Origin: Acidobacteriota bacterium
Lineage (GTDB): Bacteria > Acidobacteriota > Terriglobia > Terriglobales > Acidobacteriaceae
DNA: 64,000 bases
Direction: 5' to 3'
Assembly: GCA_028876395.1 (NCBI GenBank)
Contig: JAGWRX010000024.1
Location: forward strand, 1-64,000
A program made the position numbers and the translations under genes. The notes below the pieces were generated by a model. It saw only the letters and a list, made by a program, of their open reading frames with translations, did not search any database and was not told the DNA's origin. Position 1 is the stretch's first letter. Each line of letters opens with the position of its first letter. Positions 22,575 through 31,243 of this stretch are shown here, piece by piece.

Positions 22575-25136
22575 ATGACGGATCGCGAACTGGTGGCGCG
22601 GATTGCCCGCTCGCCTGGCGGCAAGGCGGGGTACAAGCAACTCGTCCGCGAACTGGGACTGGCCGGCGGGCGCGAGCGGCGCCTGCTGCTGGAGCAGCTT
22701 GCGCGGCTGACCGTGCGCGGCGAGCTCACGAAGGTTGACCGCGAGCAGTGGGGCATTCCCCGCGCCGTCTCGTCCTTTGCGGGCACGCGCGACAATCTGG
22801 TGGCCGGGCGGCTCGACCTGCATCGCGACGGCTATGGATTTGTGCGGCCGAATGCGCGGCAGGCTGCGGGACAAGAGGACATCTTTATTCCGCCGAATGA
22901 GATGAGCGGAGCCATGCAGGGCGACCAGGTGCTGGTGGAGCTTGAGCCGCCGCGCGCCGATGGCCGCCGGTCAGGGCGCATTGCGCGCGTGCTGGAACGG
23001 CGTAACCCCACCGTCGTCGGCGTCTTTCACTATGCGCGCGCGGGACGCACGCGCGAGCACACCGTTGTTCCCTTCGATGAGCGCATGACGCAGCACATCC
23101 TGATTCCCGCCGGGCAAGAGCTGCCGCCCGCCGTTGAAGGCCAGACGCCGCACCGCGTGCTGGGCAGCGAGGCCGCGCCAGCCGCCGGGCACGAGGACCT
23201 GGAAGGCCTCGTCGTGGATGTGGAGATCACGAGCTGGCCCTCGCCCACAAGGCCGCCGATGGGCCGCGTGATTGAAGTGCTCGGCGACCCCGACGACTTT
23301 GGCGTGGACGTCGAGATGATGATCCGCAAGCATCAGCTCCCGCGCATCTTTCCCGAGCACGTTCTCGCGGAAGCCCGCGCCGTGGCGCATCTGGACCTCT
23401 CCGAGGTGGAACATCGCCGGGATTTTCGCGGACTGCCGATTGTGACCATCGACGGCGAGACGGCGAAAGACTTCGACGATGGCGTGCTGGTGAAAGAGCA
23501 TGCCAGCGGTGGATACGAGTTGCAAGTCCACATTGCCGACGTGGCCGAGTATGTGCGCGCGGGCACGGACCTCGACCTGGAAGCGCGGCTGCGCGGCACC
23601 AGCGTCTACTTTCCTGACCGCGCTATTCCCATGCTGCCGCAGGAGCTCTCCACCGACATCTGCAGCCTGCGCCCCGGCGAGGACCGGCTGGTGCTGAGCT
23701 GCATCATGCAGCTCACCGCGGAAGGCCGCATCGAGAGCTACGAGATTGTCCAAGGCGTCATTCGCTCGGCGGCGCGCATGACGTACACCGAGGTCCACGC
23801 GATTCTGCAAGGCGATGCGGAGATGCGCGCGCGCTATGCCGCTCTGACGCCCGATTTCGAGCGCATGCACAAGCTCGCCATGCTGATGAACAAGCGTCGC
23901 GAGGAGCGCGGCAGCATCGACTTTGACCTGCCTGAGCCGGTCATCGAGTTTGACGAGCAAGGGCAGATGCGCGGCGTGACGCGGGCCGAGCGCACGTGGG
24001 CCAATCGCCTCATCGAAGAGTTCATGCTGGCGGCCAACGAGTGCGTGGCCACATGGCTTGAGGATCTCGGCGTGCCGTCGCTTTACCGCATCCACGAGAA
24101 GCCGGAGCCGCGGCGTGTCGTCCAGTTCGAGGAGATTGCGGCAACCTTTGGCTATTCGCTGGGGCTGGGTTCGCTGCCGGTCAGGCGCATCCAGACGCGG
24201 GGCGACCGTCGCGACGCGCAGCGCAGCGGGCGCACTCCACGCACCCACGAGGTGGCGGAAGACATTGCTGTAACTCCGCGCATGTATCAGGCGCTGGCCG
24301 CGCGCATTGAAGGCAAGCCGGAGGAGCGGATTCTGAGCTACCTGATGCTGCGCTCGCTCAGGCAGGCGCGCTACTCCGAAATCAACGAGGGGCATTTTGC
24401 GCTGGCCGCGCCCACATACACGCACTTCACCTCGCCAATTCGACGCTATCCGGATCTGATTGTGCACCGCATTACGAAGGAGCTGCTGCGCAGAGGCGTG
24501 GAAGGCCGCGGCGAAGTGGCAGAGGGACGGCACGCCTCGCCGTGGACGCACCCGCATGAGGGTCGCGAGCCGCAGATTCGCCCTTCCGCAGCGCGAGCCA
24601 GAGCAGGCGCGCTGTTCGCCGGCGAGCCTCCCATCCCCGAGGCGGAACTGGCGCAGATTGCCGACGAGACAAGCCAGACCGAGCGCCGCGCCGCGGAAGC
24701 CGAGCGCGAGCTGGTGGAGTGGAAGAAGGTGCGCTTCATGCAGGACCGTGTGGGCGAGGAGTTTGCCGCCCTCGTGCTGAACCCCGCCAAATTCGGGCTG
24801 TTTGTCGAGCTGATCGATATGTTTGTCGAGGGCCTGGTGCCCATCGACTCACTGCGCGACGACCACTATACCTGGCGGGAAAACACGCACGAGATTGTGG
24901 GCGATCGCTGGGGGCGGCGCTTCCGTGCAGGCGACCGCGTGCAGGTGATTCTGGACCGCATCCTGGCGCAGGAGCGCAAGCTGCAGTTTTCCATCGTCGA
25001 GGAAGGCATTCCTCTGACCGGGAAAAAGCCCGCTGCGCGCCCATCCAAGCCGCCCAAGAAGCCCAGAAAGACACCGCAGCATGCGAGCAAAGGCCACAAG
25101 CAGGGCAAGCGGCCGGGCAAAAAGCGCCGCCGCTGA
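22575..25136 (+). CDS. rnr: Ribonuclease R
   Basis: The 853-residue exoribonuclease degrades structured RNA 3'-to-5'. It has an N-terminal HTH-like region, a cold-shock OB domain (LDLHRDGYGFVRPNARQ), and the RNB catalytic domain with the metal-binding Asp cluster in TIDGETAKDFDD. It continues through FTSPIRRYPDLIVHR, a C-terminal S1 domain (EEFAALVLNPAKFGLFVEL) and a Lys/Pro-rich tail ending KKRRR. All four catalytic Asp positions are present. Two non-conserved insertions stand out: a basic RGDRRDAQRSGRTPRTHE patch before the HIP-like region, and about 50 residues between the TSPIRRYPDL segment and the next helix. Start ATG 22575 follows a short GAG. The tail probably binds RNA or ribosomes. 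Confidence 0.95.
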   Translation: MTDRELVARIARSPGGKAGYKQLVRELGLAGGRERRLLLEQLARLTVRGELTKVDREQWGIPRAVSSFAGTRDNLVAGRLDLHRDGYGFVRPNARQAAGQEDIFIPPNEMSGAMQGDQVLVELEPPRADGRRSGRIARVLERRNPTVVGVFHYARAGRTREHTVVPFDERMTQHILIPAGQELPPAVEGQTPHRVLGSEAAPAAGHEDLEGLVVDVEITSWPSPTRPPMGRVIEVLGDPDDFGVDVEMMIRKHQLPRIFPEHVLAEARAVAHLDLSEVEHRRDFRGLPIVTIDGETAKDFDDGVLVKEHASGGYELQVHIADVAEYVRAGTDLDLEARLRGTSVYFPDRAIPMLPQELSTDICSLRPGEDRLVLSCIMQLTAEGRIESYEIVQGVIRSAARMTYTEVHAILQGDAEMRARYAALTPDFERMHKLAMLMNKRREERGSIDFDLPEPVIEFDEQGQMRGVTRAERTWANRLIEEFMLAANECVATWLEDLGVPSLYRIHEKPEPRRVVQFEEIAATFGYSLGLGSLPVRRIQTRGDRRDAQRSGRTPRTHEVAEDIAVTPRMYQALAARIEGKPEERILSYLMLRSLRQARYSEINEGHFALAAPTYTHFTSPIRRYPDLIVHRITKELLRRGVEGRGEVAEGRHASPWTHPHEGREPQIRPSAARARAGALFAGEPPIPEAELAQIADETSQTERRAAEAERELVEWKKVRFMQDRVGEEFAALVLNPAKFGLFVELIDMFVEGLVPIDSLRDDHYTWRENTHEIVGDRWGRRFRAGDRVQVILDRILAQERKLQFSIVEEGIPLTGKKPAARPSKPPKKPRKTPQHASKGHKQGKRPGKKRRR

Positions 25137-25227
25137 GCACGACCTCGCACGGCACAGCTATGCTCTTCGCCTTATTGATTCTTCGTTGCATCCCGAAAAC
25201 GATCAGCTCTGCGCCTGTGCGTAGCGT

Positions 25228-25599
25228 CTATCGCCGAGCCTTGCGCTCAGCCATCGAGCCGATGATGGGAATCTTGTACCACTCGCCGTTGAATGCCTTG
25301 ATGAGCACGACAATCCACAGAATCACTAGAGCCAGCGAATCCAGTGGAAAGTGGTCGAAGTTCAAAAATCGCAGCGCCGGAATCACATTCGAAATGACCC
25401 CGAGCACAATGGTGATGAGCACGGATGCAATCAGCAGGTAGATCGCCTGCCAGCAGTGAAACCGGACATACGGCCTCTTCTTGTAGCGCCTGGCCAGCAG
25501 AAAATAAAGCGCGGGAATTGCCGTGATGTAAGCCATTCCGCCCGCGGCTTTATCTGAAAGTCCAACTCGGCTCCGTGTGAGGGAACGCTGGGATGTCAT
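25228..25599 (-). CDS. DUF4870-type small membrane protein
   Basis: The 123-residue protein has about three to four hydrophobic segments: AGGMAYITAIPALYFLL, a YVRFHCWQAIYLLIASVLI block and LALVILWIVVLIKAF. The motif VRFHxxQA with a following long helix is the hallmark of the DUF4870/TMEM-like family, of unknown function. Start ATG 25599 is chosen over an upstream ATG because a perfect AAAGGAGG lies four bases before it. It is monocistronic: it faces rnr convergently and is separated from GH31 by 236 bases in which I see no feature. Confidence 0.85.
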   Translation of the reverse strand: MTSQRSLTRSRVGLSDKAAGGMAYITAIPALYFLLARRYKKRPYVRFHCWQAIYLLIASVLITIVLGVISNVIPALRFLNFDHFPLDSLALVILWIVVLIKAFNGEWYKIPIIGSMAERKARR

Positions 25600-25835
25600 G
25601 GTCCTCCTTTGGACGTGCATGCCGGATGGACCGCCTCAAATCTCTTTGCCGGGGCCACAACCCGCCCTGGCATAGGCGAAACCAATGTAGGACGCTATGG
25701 CAGCAGCATAGCACCATCGCAATCCATTGAGAAACTGCGCCCGGACGCCGCACAACGTCGGAAGGCCGGCGCATGCAATTGACGGAGAATCCGAAGGTTC
25801 CGCTGGACATCGACTCCAAAAACATGTGGCCCGGG

Positions 25836-28052
25836 CTAGAGCTTGACAGACACTTCGCGTGCTGAGATGGCGATGTGTTTGCTGCCCCTGGTTCCGGCAA
25901 TTTCGACAAGCAAAGACTCCTGCTTTGGCATCTGGCCAAGGGGATCGACCTGGAGCGTGAGCGTGCGCTTGCTGTCGCTCCACGTGCATGCGATGCGGCA
26001 TAACTCCCCTTGCTGATAGCGGAAGCTGGAGCCGTCATCGTCATAAAGCAAGAAGGTCCCGTCGGCGCCGGGATACACGCGAAGCTGCATCGGCTCGCTG
26101 CTCTCCTCCTGCGTGAATTGCTTGACGGGGCCGATCGGCAGAATCGTGCCGGCCTTCACATACAGCGGCATTGTCTCCAGATTGATCTCGCGCTTTAGCT
26201 CACGGCCGCCTTCGACAGGAGCGTTCGTCCAGTAATCCCACCAAAGCCCGCGAGGAAGATAGACTGTGCGATGCGTGGCTCCCGGCTCCAGCACAGGGGC
26301 AACCAGGATGTTGTCTCCCCAGAGATATGCGTCTTCAGTGGCAACAGCCCTTTCATCGTCGGGGTATGCCAGCCAGAGTGCGCGCATGATCGGAAGCCCC
26401 GTGGCATGGGCTTCGGCCACCGCCGAATAAAGATAGGGCAAGAGGATGTAGCGCAGGTTGAGATAGGTTCTGCAGATTTCTTCGACGGCCTTGTTGTGCA
26501 GATCCTCGGGCCGCGGCAGCATGGATGCGTTGAATTGGCCATCGAACTCCGCCGGCCCGTAGTTTCCGAGATCCCATCCCCAGGGCAGACGCAGCTTCCA
26601 TGTTCGCCCATGGCATCGAAACAGCGGACAGAATGCGCTGAACTGAAACCACCGGACGAAAAGCTCGGCTGTGAATTCGCTGGTCGGCACAAATCCTCCG
26701 GTATCGCTGCCCCAGTAGGGTATGCCGCACAGTCCGGCGGTGATCCCGACCGTCACTTGCGCAGCCAGCGTTTTCCAGGTCGAAAATGTGTCGCCCGACC
26801 AGAGCCAACCATACCGCTGCAGGCCGGCGTATCCATTCCTGTGCAGTGCAAACGGCCGCACATTCGGCTGCTGGATCTGCGGACCTTCCCAATACATGCG
26901 GTTTCTGGCCAGGCGCGATGCCGGAGGCAGCTCATCCCCTTCATCGGGCCACCAGCCATCAGCTCCTGCGGCCTGCACAGGCAGATGATTGGGCCAGTAT
27001 GCCGCCGCGCTGCTCGGGTCCTTAAGAGCTGCGCCGCAGTCGGCGACCTCGCCGTGAAGATCTTCAGGACAACTGACAACGTGGAGCACAATCTTGAAGT
27101 GTTCGTCGTGCATCTCATGAAACATCGCGGCCGGGTCCGGAAATACGGTCGGGTTGAAGGTGAACGACCCGTGGCCCGTATTCCAACCAGAAGGACAGAA
27201 GCCCGTGCCGAGATAGATCATTGCATCGCAAGGCAGCTTCCTCTCGCGGAACTGCCTTGCCTCTTCGAGCACGGCCTCGCGGTTCTCCAGCGTGCGATGC
27301 GATTGCATATATCCCAGCGCCCAGCGCGGAGGCATGTGAGGATAGCCGGTCAGATCGGCCCACTCCTGCAGCAGCTCTGCGGGGGAATCCGCCAGGACGA
27401 TGAAGATGTCCCGCGTCGGCGTCTGCTCGACGGGAAGGAAGCGCCCCTCTTCTCCGCTGAGATCGAAGGTGCCCCATGGATGAGCAACAAATACGCCCCA
27501 ATAACCAGCGCCCATGATCCACGGGATTGGCACGCGCGCGCCAAAGGTAGCAAGGTCCGGGCGATGCGATCCGTTCAGCATGGCATCTGAAGTGCCGCGC
27601 CGATTCAGCGGATGGCCCCCTTCGCCGAGGCCAAAGAGCGGGCCCTGGCCAAGAGAAAAGTGGATGGCGCCCGTCGAGGGCTCCAGGTAAACCCGCTGCC
27701 GCGTCTGGCCGGCGCCGTCCACAATGCGCACTCCCCACGGAGACTGCTCCAGGTAGACCTTGTACTGTCCCCACGCGGCGAAACCGGCGTCCGTCTCAAC
27801 AAGCGGCTCAGGCCATTCTCTCGGCACGATGCCGGTCTCGGCGGCGGGCCCCTGCTTCCCTTGTTGAATCACGCGCAGCCGCAGCGTTCTGGGACTCACC
27901 GCAACCACGGTCAACAGGTGCGAATTTCCCACAGCAGGAACGCCCTGCACCCCGCTGAAAACCTGCCCGGCGCGGATGGTTCGCGAGAAGAGCAGGCTTG
28001 TTGCTCCACAGGCCACGCCCGACAGAACTCTGCGCCGCGTCAACTCTCCCAT
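25836..28052 (-). CDS. Glycoside hydrolase family 31 enzyme with Tat signal peptide
   Basis: The 738-residue enzyme has a twin-arginine signal (TRRRVLSGVACGATSLLFS), so it is probably exported folded. The GH31 barrel shows GLGEGGHPLNRRG, PPRWALGYMQSHRTLENRE, the nucleophile region WWPDEGDELP, the acid/base region SGDTFSTW and the substrate-loop WGSDTGGFVP. It ends in the beta-sandwich with DDDGSSFRYQQGE. GH31 enzymes cleave alpha-glucosides or alpha-xylosides or act as lyases/transferases; the open active-site sequence WPDEGDE does not settle which. It closes the minus-strand catabolic block, 80 bases after the dehydrogenase gene, with GGAAGAG upstream of its ATG. Cotranscription is likely. 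Confidence 0.92.
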   Translation of the reverse strand: MGELTRRRVLSGVACGATSLLFSRTIRAGQVFSGVQGVPAVGNSHLLTVVAVSPRTLRLRVIQQGKQGPAAETGIVPREWPEPLVETDAGFAAWGQYKVYLEQSPWGVRIVDGAGQTRQRVYLEPSTGAIHFSLGQGPLFGLGEGGHPLNRRGTSDAMLNGSHRPDLATFGARVPIPWIMGAGYWGVFVAHPWGTFDLSGEEGRFLPVEQTPTRDIFIVLADSPAELLQEWADLTGYPHMPPRWALGYMQSHRTLENREAVLEEARQFRERKLPCDAMIYLGTGFCPSGWNTGHGSFTFNPTVFPDPAAMFHEMHDEHFKIVLHVVSCPEDLHGEVADCGAALKDPSSAAAYWPNHLPVQAAGADGWWPDEGDELPPASRLARNRMYWEGPQIQQPNVRPFALHRNGYAGLQRYGWLWSGDTFSTWKTLAAQVTVGITAGLCGIPYWGSDTGGFVPTSEFTAELFVRWFQFSAFCPLFRCHGRTWKLRLPWGWDLGNYGPAEFDGQFNASMLPRPEDLHNKAVEEICRTYLNLRYILLPYLYSAVAEAHATGLPIMRALWLAYPDDERAVATEDAYLWGDNILVAPVLEPGATHRTVYLPRGLWWDYWTNAPVEGGRELKREINLETMPLYVKAGTILPIGPVKQFTQEESSEPMQLRVYPGADGTFLLYDDDGSSFRYQQGELCRIACTWSDSKRTLTLQVDPLGQMPKQESLLVEIAGTRGSKHIAISAREVSVKL

Positions 28053-28132
28053 GTCATTTCACTCTTCCTTCCAATCAACCGCACCTCTAACGATCGGGCT
28101 AACCCATTGCCGCGCCGGTTGCGACTCAGTTG

Positions 28133-29008
28133 CTAACTCTGGCGAGCGCGCAGCGGCTCGATGACGGCGGACATATCCTTGTCGGCATAGCCGGCGGCGG
28201 CTGCTTCCACAAAGCGTTCTTCCGCAGACTTCGCCGTGCGCAGCTCAACGCCCAGGGTTGCCGCGTCCGCGCCCGCATAGCTCAGATCTTTCCTCATCAG
28301 TGAGAGCAGAAAGTTCACGTCGTAGGAAGCCGCTGCCATGCGGGCGGAGAGTGCGTTGAGCAGCGGACTGCCCGGCGCGCCGTTGCACAGCACCTTCAAA
28401 GCCTGCTCGCGATCGAGGCCGCTGCGCTCAATCCACGCCATGCCTTCCGCCAGGGACGCAACCTGAACGCCGCAGAGGAAGTTGTTGATCAGCTTCATGC
28501 GTGCCCCGCTGCCCACCGGACCAAGATGCACAATCTCTTTGCTCATGGCAGCAAGCACCGGCCGAGCGCGCTCCAGGACGGCGGCATCGCCGCCAACAAG
28601 AAAGTTGAGCTGGCCTCCTTCCGCCTGTACGCGGCTTCCGGTCACAGGAGCATCGAGCAGGCTGAGGCCGCGCGCTGCCGCGAGGCCCGCAAGCTCGGCA
28701 ATCCACGCGGGAGTCACCGTACTGGACTCGACCAGCACGGCACCCGGCCTCGCGCCAGCGAGAGCGCCTTGCTCTCCAGTCCACGCGCTCCGCGAGGCAT
28801 CGTCATCCGACAGCATGCTGATCACCACGTCCGCATCGCTCGCTGCTTCAGCCGGTGTGCCCGCAATGCGCGCGCCCGCCGCGGCCAGCGGCGCTCCTTT
28901 TGCATGAGTCCGGTTGAAGGCGGCGACAGAGAAGCCCGCTTTGAGCAGGTTTCTGGCCATGCCCATGCCCATGGTGCCCAGTCCAAGGATTGCGACTCGC
29001 TGCGTCAT
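28133..29008 (-). CDS. Beta-hydroxyacid dehydrogenase (HIBADH / tartronate semialdehyde reductase family)
   Basis: The 291-residue protein is a complete 3-hydroxyisobutyrate-dehydrogenase-type enzyme. The NAD(P) motif GLGTMGMGMARNL is at the N-terminus, the substrate motif DAPVTGSRVQAEGGQL (about 120) follows, and the catalytic Lys is in GARMKLINNFL (about 171). It reversibly oxidises a beta-hydroxyacid to its semialdehyde; tartronate semialdehyde reduction or a sugar-acid role are options. Start ATG 29008 is preferred over ATG 29020, since the upstream codons themselves form GGAGAG at the right distance. It lies 33 bases after the GguC-like gene and 80 before GH31, and is probably part of the sugar-acid half of the operon. 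Confidence 0.9.
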   Translation of the reverse strand: MTQRVAILGLGTMGMGMARNLLKAGFSVAAFNRTHAKGAPLAAAGARIAGTPAEAASDADVVISMLSDDDASRSAWTGEQGALAGARPGAVLVESSTVTPAWIAELAGLAAARGLSLLDAPVTGSRVQAEGGQLNFLVGGDAAVLERARPVLAAMSKEIVHLGPVGSGARMKLINNFLCGVQVASLAEGMAWIERSGLDREQALKVLCNGAPGSPLLNALSARMAAASYDVNFLLSLMRKDLSYAGADAATLGVELRTAKSAEERFVEAAAAGYADKDMSAVIEPLRARQS

Positions 29009-29041
29009 TTTTCTCTCCATTTTGGTCGAAGGGATTGATGT

Positions 29042-30058
29042 TCAAGCGAACGGCTGCACGCGCACCAGCCGGTTCAACTGCTTGTCTTCCATGCGAAGAG
29101 GATTGCGCAGCGGGCGGCCGTATCCCTCGAAGCGCACCTGCATCCAGTCGCCGTCCCTGAGTTCAATTCCCTCCCCGAAGCTGAGGGAGTGGGCTCCGAA
29201 GAAATGTACATGAACACTTCCAGGAACTCGGTGGCCCTCGAATTTGAAGTGATGGTGCTCCAGGTTGGCCAGGCTGTGCGACATGTTTTCTTCGCCCGTC
29301 TCAATCGCTTTTTGCCACAGCGGAACGCCGCCGCGCTCGATGCTCACTTCTCCGATGGCCGAGCGAAACTCCGCGCCGACAACGAGCTCCGGGCCGATGC
29401 TGCATGGGCGCAGCTTGGAGCCGGCGAGGTTCAGATAGTTGCGCCGCTCGAAGCGGTGATCGGAGAACTCGTTCCCCGCGCACATGCCGATGCGGTGCGG
29501 CGTGCCGTCGCCCGCGATGAGATACACGCCGGCGATTTCCGCCTCCTCGCCGCCGTCCTCTGCGTAGGCCGTCACCGTAAGCGGCGCAAAGGGGGCTTGC
29601 AGCATGTCGCCGTGCCCCTTGTAAAACCATTCGGGAGCAACGCCGATCTCGCCTTCCTTGGGCCGTCCGCCGGCGATGCCCCATTCAAACATGCGCATGC
29701 TGTCGGTCATGGGTTTGGCTTCGGCGGTTGCGGTCTGTGTGTGCATGGCCTGCCTGTCCTTCGCGCTGCCCAGATGGGTCAGCCCGGTTCCGGAAACGAG
29801 CACGCGCTCCGGAAAGCCCGGAACATCGATCGGCGGAAGCAGGCGCCACGCGCTCTTCCCTGAGTAAACATCGTCATAGGAGATCTGCTCGCCGGTCGCA
29901 AGGTCTTGAGCGCGCGTGGACAGCGAGGCATTCTCGCGCATGCAGGCCGAGGCCAACTCGTAAACCGACTCGACGCCTGCGAGGCAGGCAAGATGCGGCT
30001 CCGCCACAAGGGCGACTCGCCGCTGGGAGCCGTTGGCAATCTGCACAAGATGGACCAA
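29042..30058 (-). CDS. GguC/AraD1-like fumarylacetoacetate hydrolase-fold protein
   Basis: The 338-residue protein carries the GguC/AraD1 pattern. A short N-terminal domain begins VHLVQIANGSQRRVALVAEP. It is followed by an FAH-fold C-terminal domain with the acidic metal region GDGTPHRIGMCAGNEFSDH, PELVVGAEF and FGAHSLSFGEGIELRDGD. FAH-fold enzymes hydrolyse or decarboxylate 2,4-diketo or 2-keto-3-deoxy acids in a Mg-dependent way. Beside an enolase-type sugar-acid dehydratase it probably acts on the 2-keto-3-deoxy product or its oxidised form. Start is TTG at 30058, with AGGAG about ten bases upstream. It is 12 bases downstream of the dehydratase gene, so cotranscribed. The exact reaction is inferred. 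Confidence 0.85.
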   Translation of the reverse strand: MVHLVQIANGSQRRVALVAEPHLACLAGVESVYELASACMRENASLSTRAQDLATGEQISYDDVYSGKSAWRLLPPIDVPGFPERVLVSGTGLTHLGSAKDRQAMHTQTATAEAKPMTDSMRMFEWGIAGGRPKEGEIGVAPEWFYKGHGDMLQAPFAPLTVTAYAEDGGEEAEIAGVYLIAGDGTPHRIGMCAGNEFSDHRFERRNYLNLAGSKLRPCSIGPELVVGAEFRSAIGEVSIERGGVPLWQKAIETGEENMSHSLANLEHHHFKFEGHRVPGSVHVHFFGAHSLSFGEGIELRDGDWMQVRFEGYGRPLRNPLRMEDKQLNRLVRVQPFA

Positions 30059-30070
30059 TTTCGAGTTCTC

Positions 30071-31243
30071 CTATTCAATCACTTTGAAGCGCTTCAACGA
30101 TTCTTCATTGACCGTCAGACCGAGTCCGGGCAGCGCATCGTCGAGGTCGATGTAACCGTCTGCTGGCACCGGTTCGCCGTCGAAGATGTACCAGAAAAGT
30201 TCGTTCCCCACTTCTACATCCACCTTGGGAAAGAACTCCGCTATCGGCGAGTTCAGGCTTGCCATCACCACGTGATAGTTATGCATCTGTCCGGCATGCG
30301 GCACGACGGGCACCTGGAACGACTCGGCAAGCGCGGAAATTTTTCGCGCCTGGCTGATGCCGCCCACGCGATTGGTGTCGAATTGAATATAGTCGAGCGC
30401 GTTGTTCTCCAGCAGTTCGCGGAAGCCGAAGATGGTGAACTCGTGCTCGCCGCCCGCGATGGGGACACGGCCGTGGCTCTTCAACTCCTTGTAGCCGCGC
30501 GTATCGTCTGGAATCACCGGCTCTTCAAGCCAGCGGAGATGGAATGGCTCCAGCAGGGGCAGCATACGTTTGGCATAGTCGAGTGTCCACCCCATGTAGG
30601 CGTCGGCCATCAGGTCAATGCCGTCGCCGATCACTTCGCGCACCGTGCGCACCAGTTCGACATTCTTCTGCATTCCCGCGGCGCCGTCGATGGGCCCCCA
30701 GCCGAAACGGAGCTTCATGGCTTTGTAGCCTTCGGCCTTATAGCGCTCGGCCTCAGCGCGCAGCTCAGGGATGGGCATGGCGTACAACCGGCTGGCATAG
30801 ACCGGGATCTTGTCCTTTGTTCGTCCTCCAAGCAGGCGGAATACCGGCTGCTTCGCGCTTTTCCCGATCAGGTCCCACAGGGCGATGTCCACTGCCGAAA
30901 TGGCTGTCATCGCCACCCCCTTACGGCCGAAGGCCATGGTGCGCCGGTACATCTGCTGCCACAGAAATTCAATATCCCACGGGTCGGCGCCGATGAGCAG
31001 CGGCTTCAGGTAGGTATCGATCAGCGTCTTGGTCACGATGGGGGACAGCGCCGCGTTGCCCAGCCCGACCTCGCCGCTGTCGGTAAATATCTCCACCAGC
31101 ACCCAGCCGTGAAAGGCAAAGTTGCCCATGGAGGCCTCGCGGAAGGCAACCAGGTCCATCGGGTTGGTACAGAAATGAGGGGGCAGCGGCACTGTCGTGC
31201 CTTCCCATTGAACAACACGTGTGCGCACTTCAGTGATCTTCAT
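30071..31243 (-). CDS. Enolase-superfamily sugar-acid dehydratase, rhamnonate dehydratase-like
   Basis: The 390-residue protein belongs to the mandelate racemase/muconate-lactonizing branch. The KxR base pair is in YKAMKLRFGWGP, metal ligands are in LMADAYMGW, RWLEEPVIPDD and AGGEHEF, and a barrel His is in VVPHAGQMHNYH. The block GPIDGAAGMQKNVELV closely resembles the corresponding part of E. coli L-rhamnonate dehydratase. It should remove water from a C5-C6 aldonate to give a 2-keto-3-deoxy acid. Its ATG overlaps the MFS stop by four bases, so transporter and enzyme are translationally coupled; the transported substrate is probably this sugar acid. L-rhamnonate is plausible given the GH106 gene at 49-53 kb, but lyxonate or fuconate are possible. 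Confidence 0.88.
   Translation of the reverse strand: MKITEVRTRVVQWEGTTVPLPPHFCTNPMDLVAFREASMGNFAFHGWVLVEIFTDSGEVGLGNAALSPIVTKTLIDTYLKPLLIGADPWDIEFLWQQMYRRTMAFGRKGVAMTAISAVDIALWDLIGKSAKQPVFRLLGGRTKDKIPVYASRLYAMPIPELRAEAERYKAEGYKAMKLRFGWGPIDGAAGMQKNVELVRTVREVIGDGIDLMADAYMGWTLDYAKRMLPLLEPFHLRWLEEPVIPDDTRGYKELKSHGRVPIAGGEHEFTIFGFRELLENNALDYIQFDTNRVGGISQARKISALAESFQVPVVPHAGQMHNYHVVMASLNSPIAEFFPKVDVEVGNELFWYIFDGEPVPADGYIDLDDALPGLGLTVNEESLKRFKVIE

Noticed and set aside
22971-24557. 528-codon minus-strand frame opposite rnr
   Set aside because: Antisense to the RNB catalytic domain; Arg/His-rich composition with no family resemblance.
28053-28132. Possible operator in the gap before GH31
   Set aside because: Only short scattered complementarities; nothing as symmetric as the 32.6 kb palindrome.
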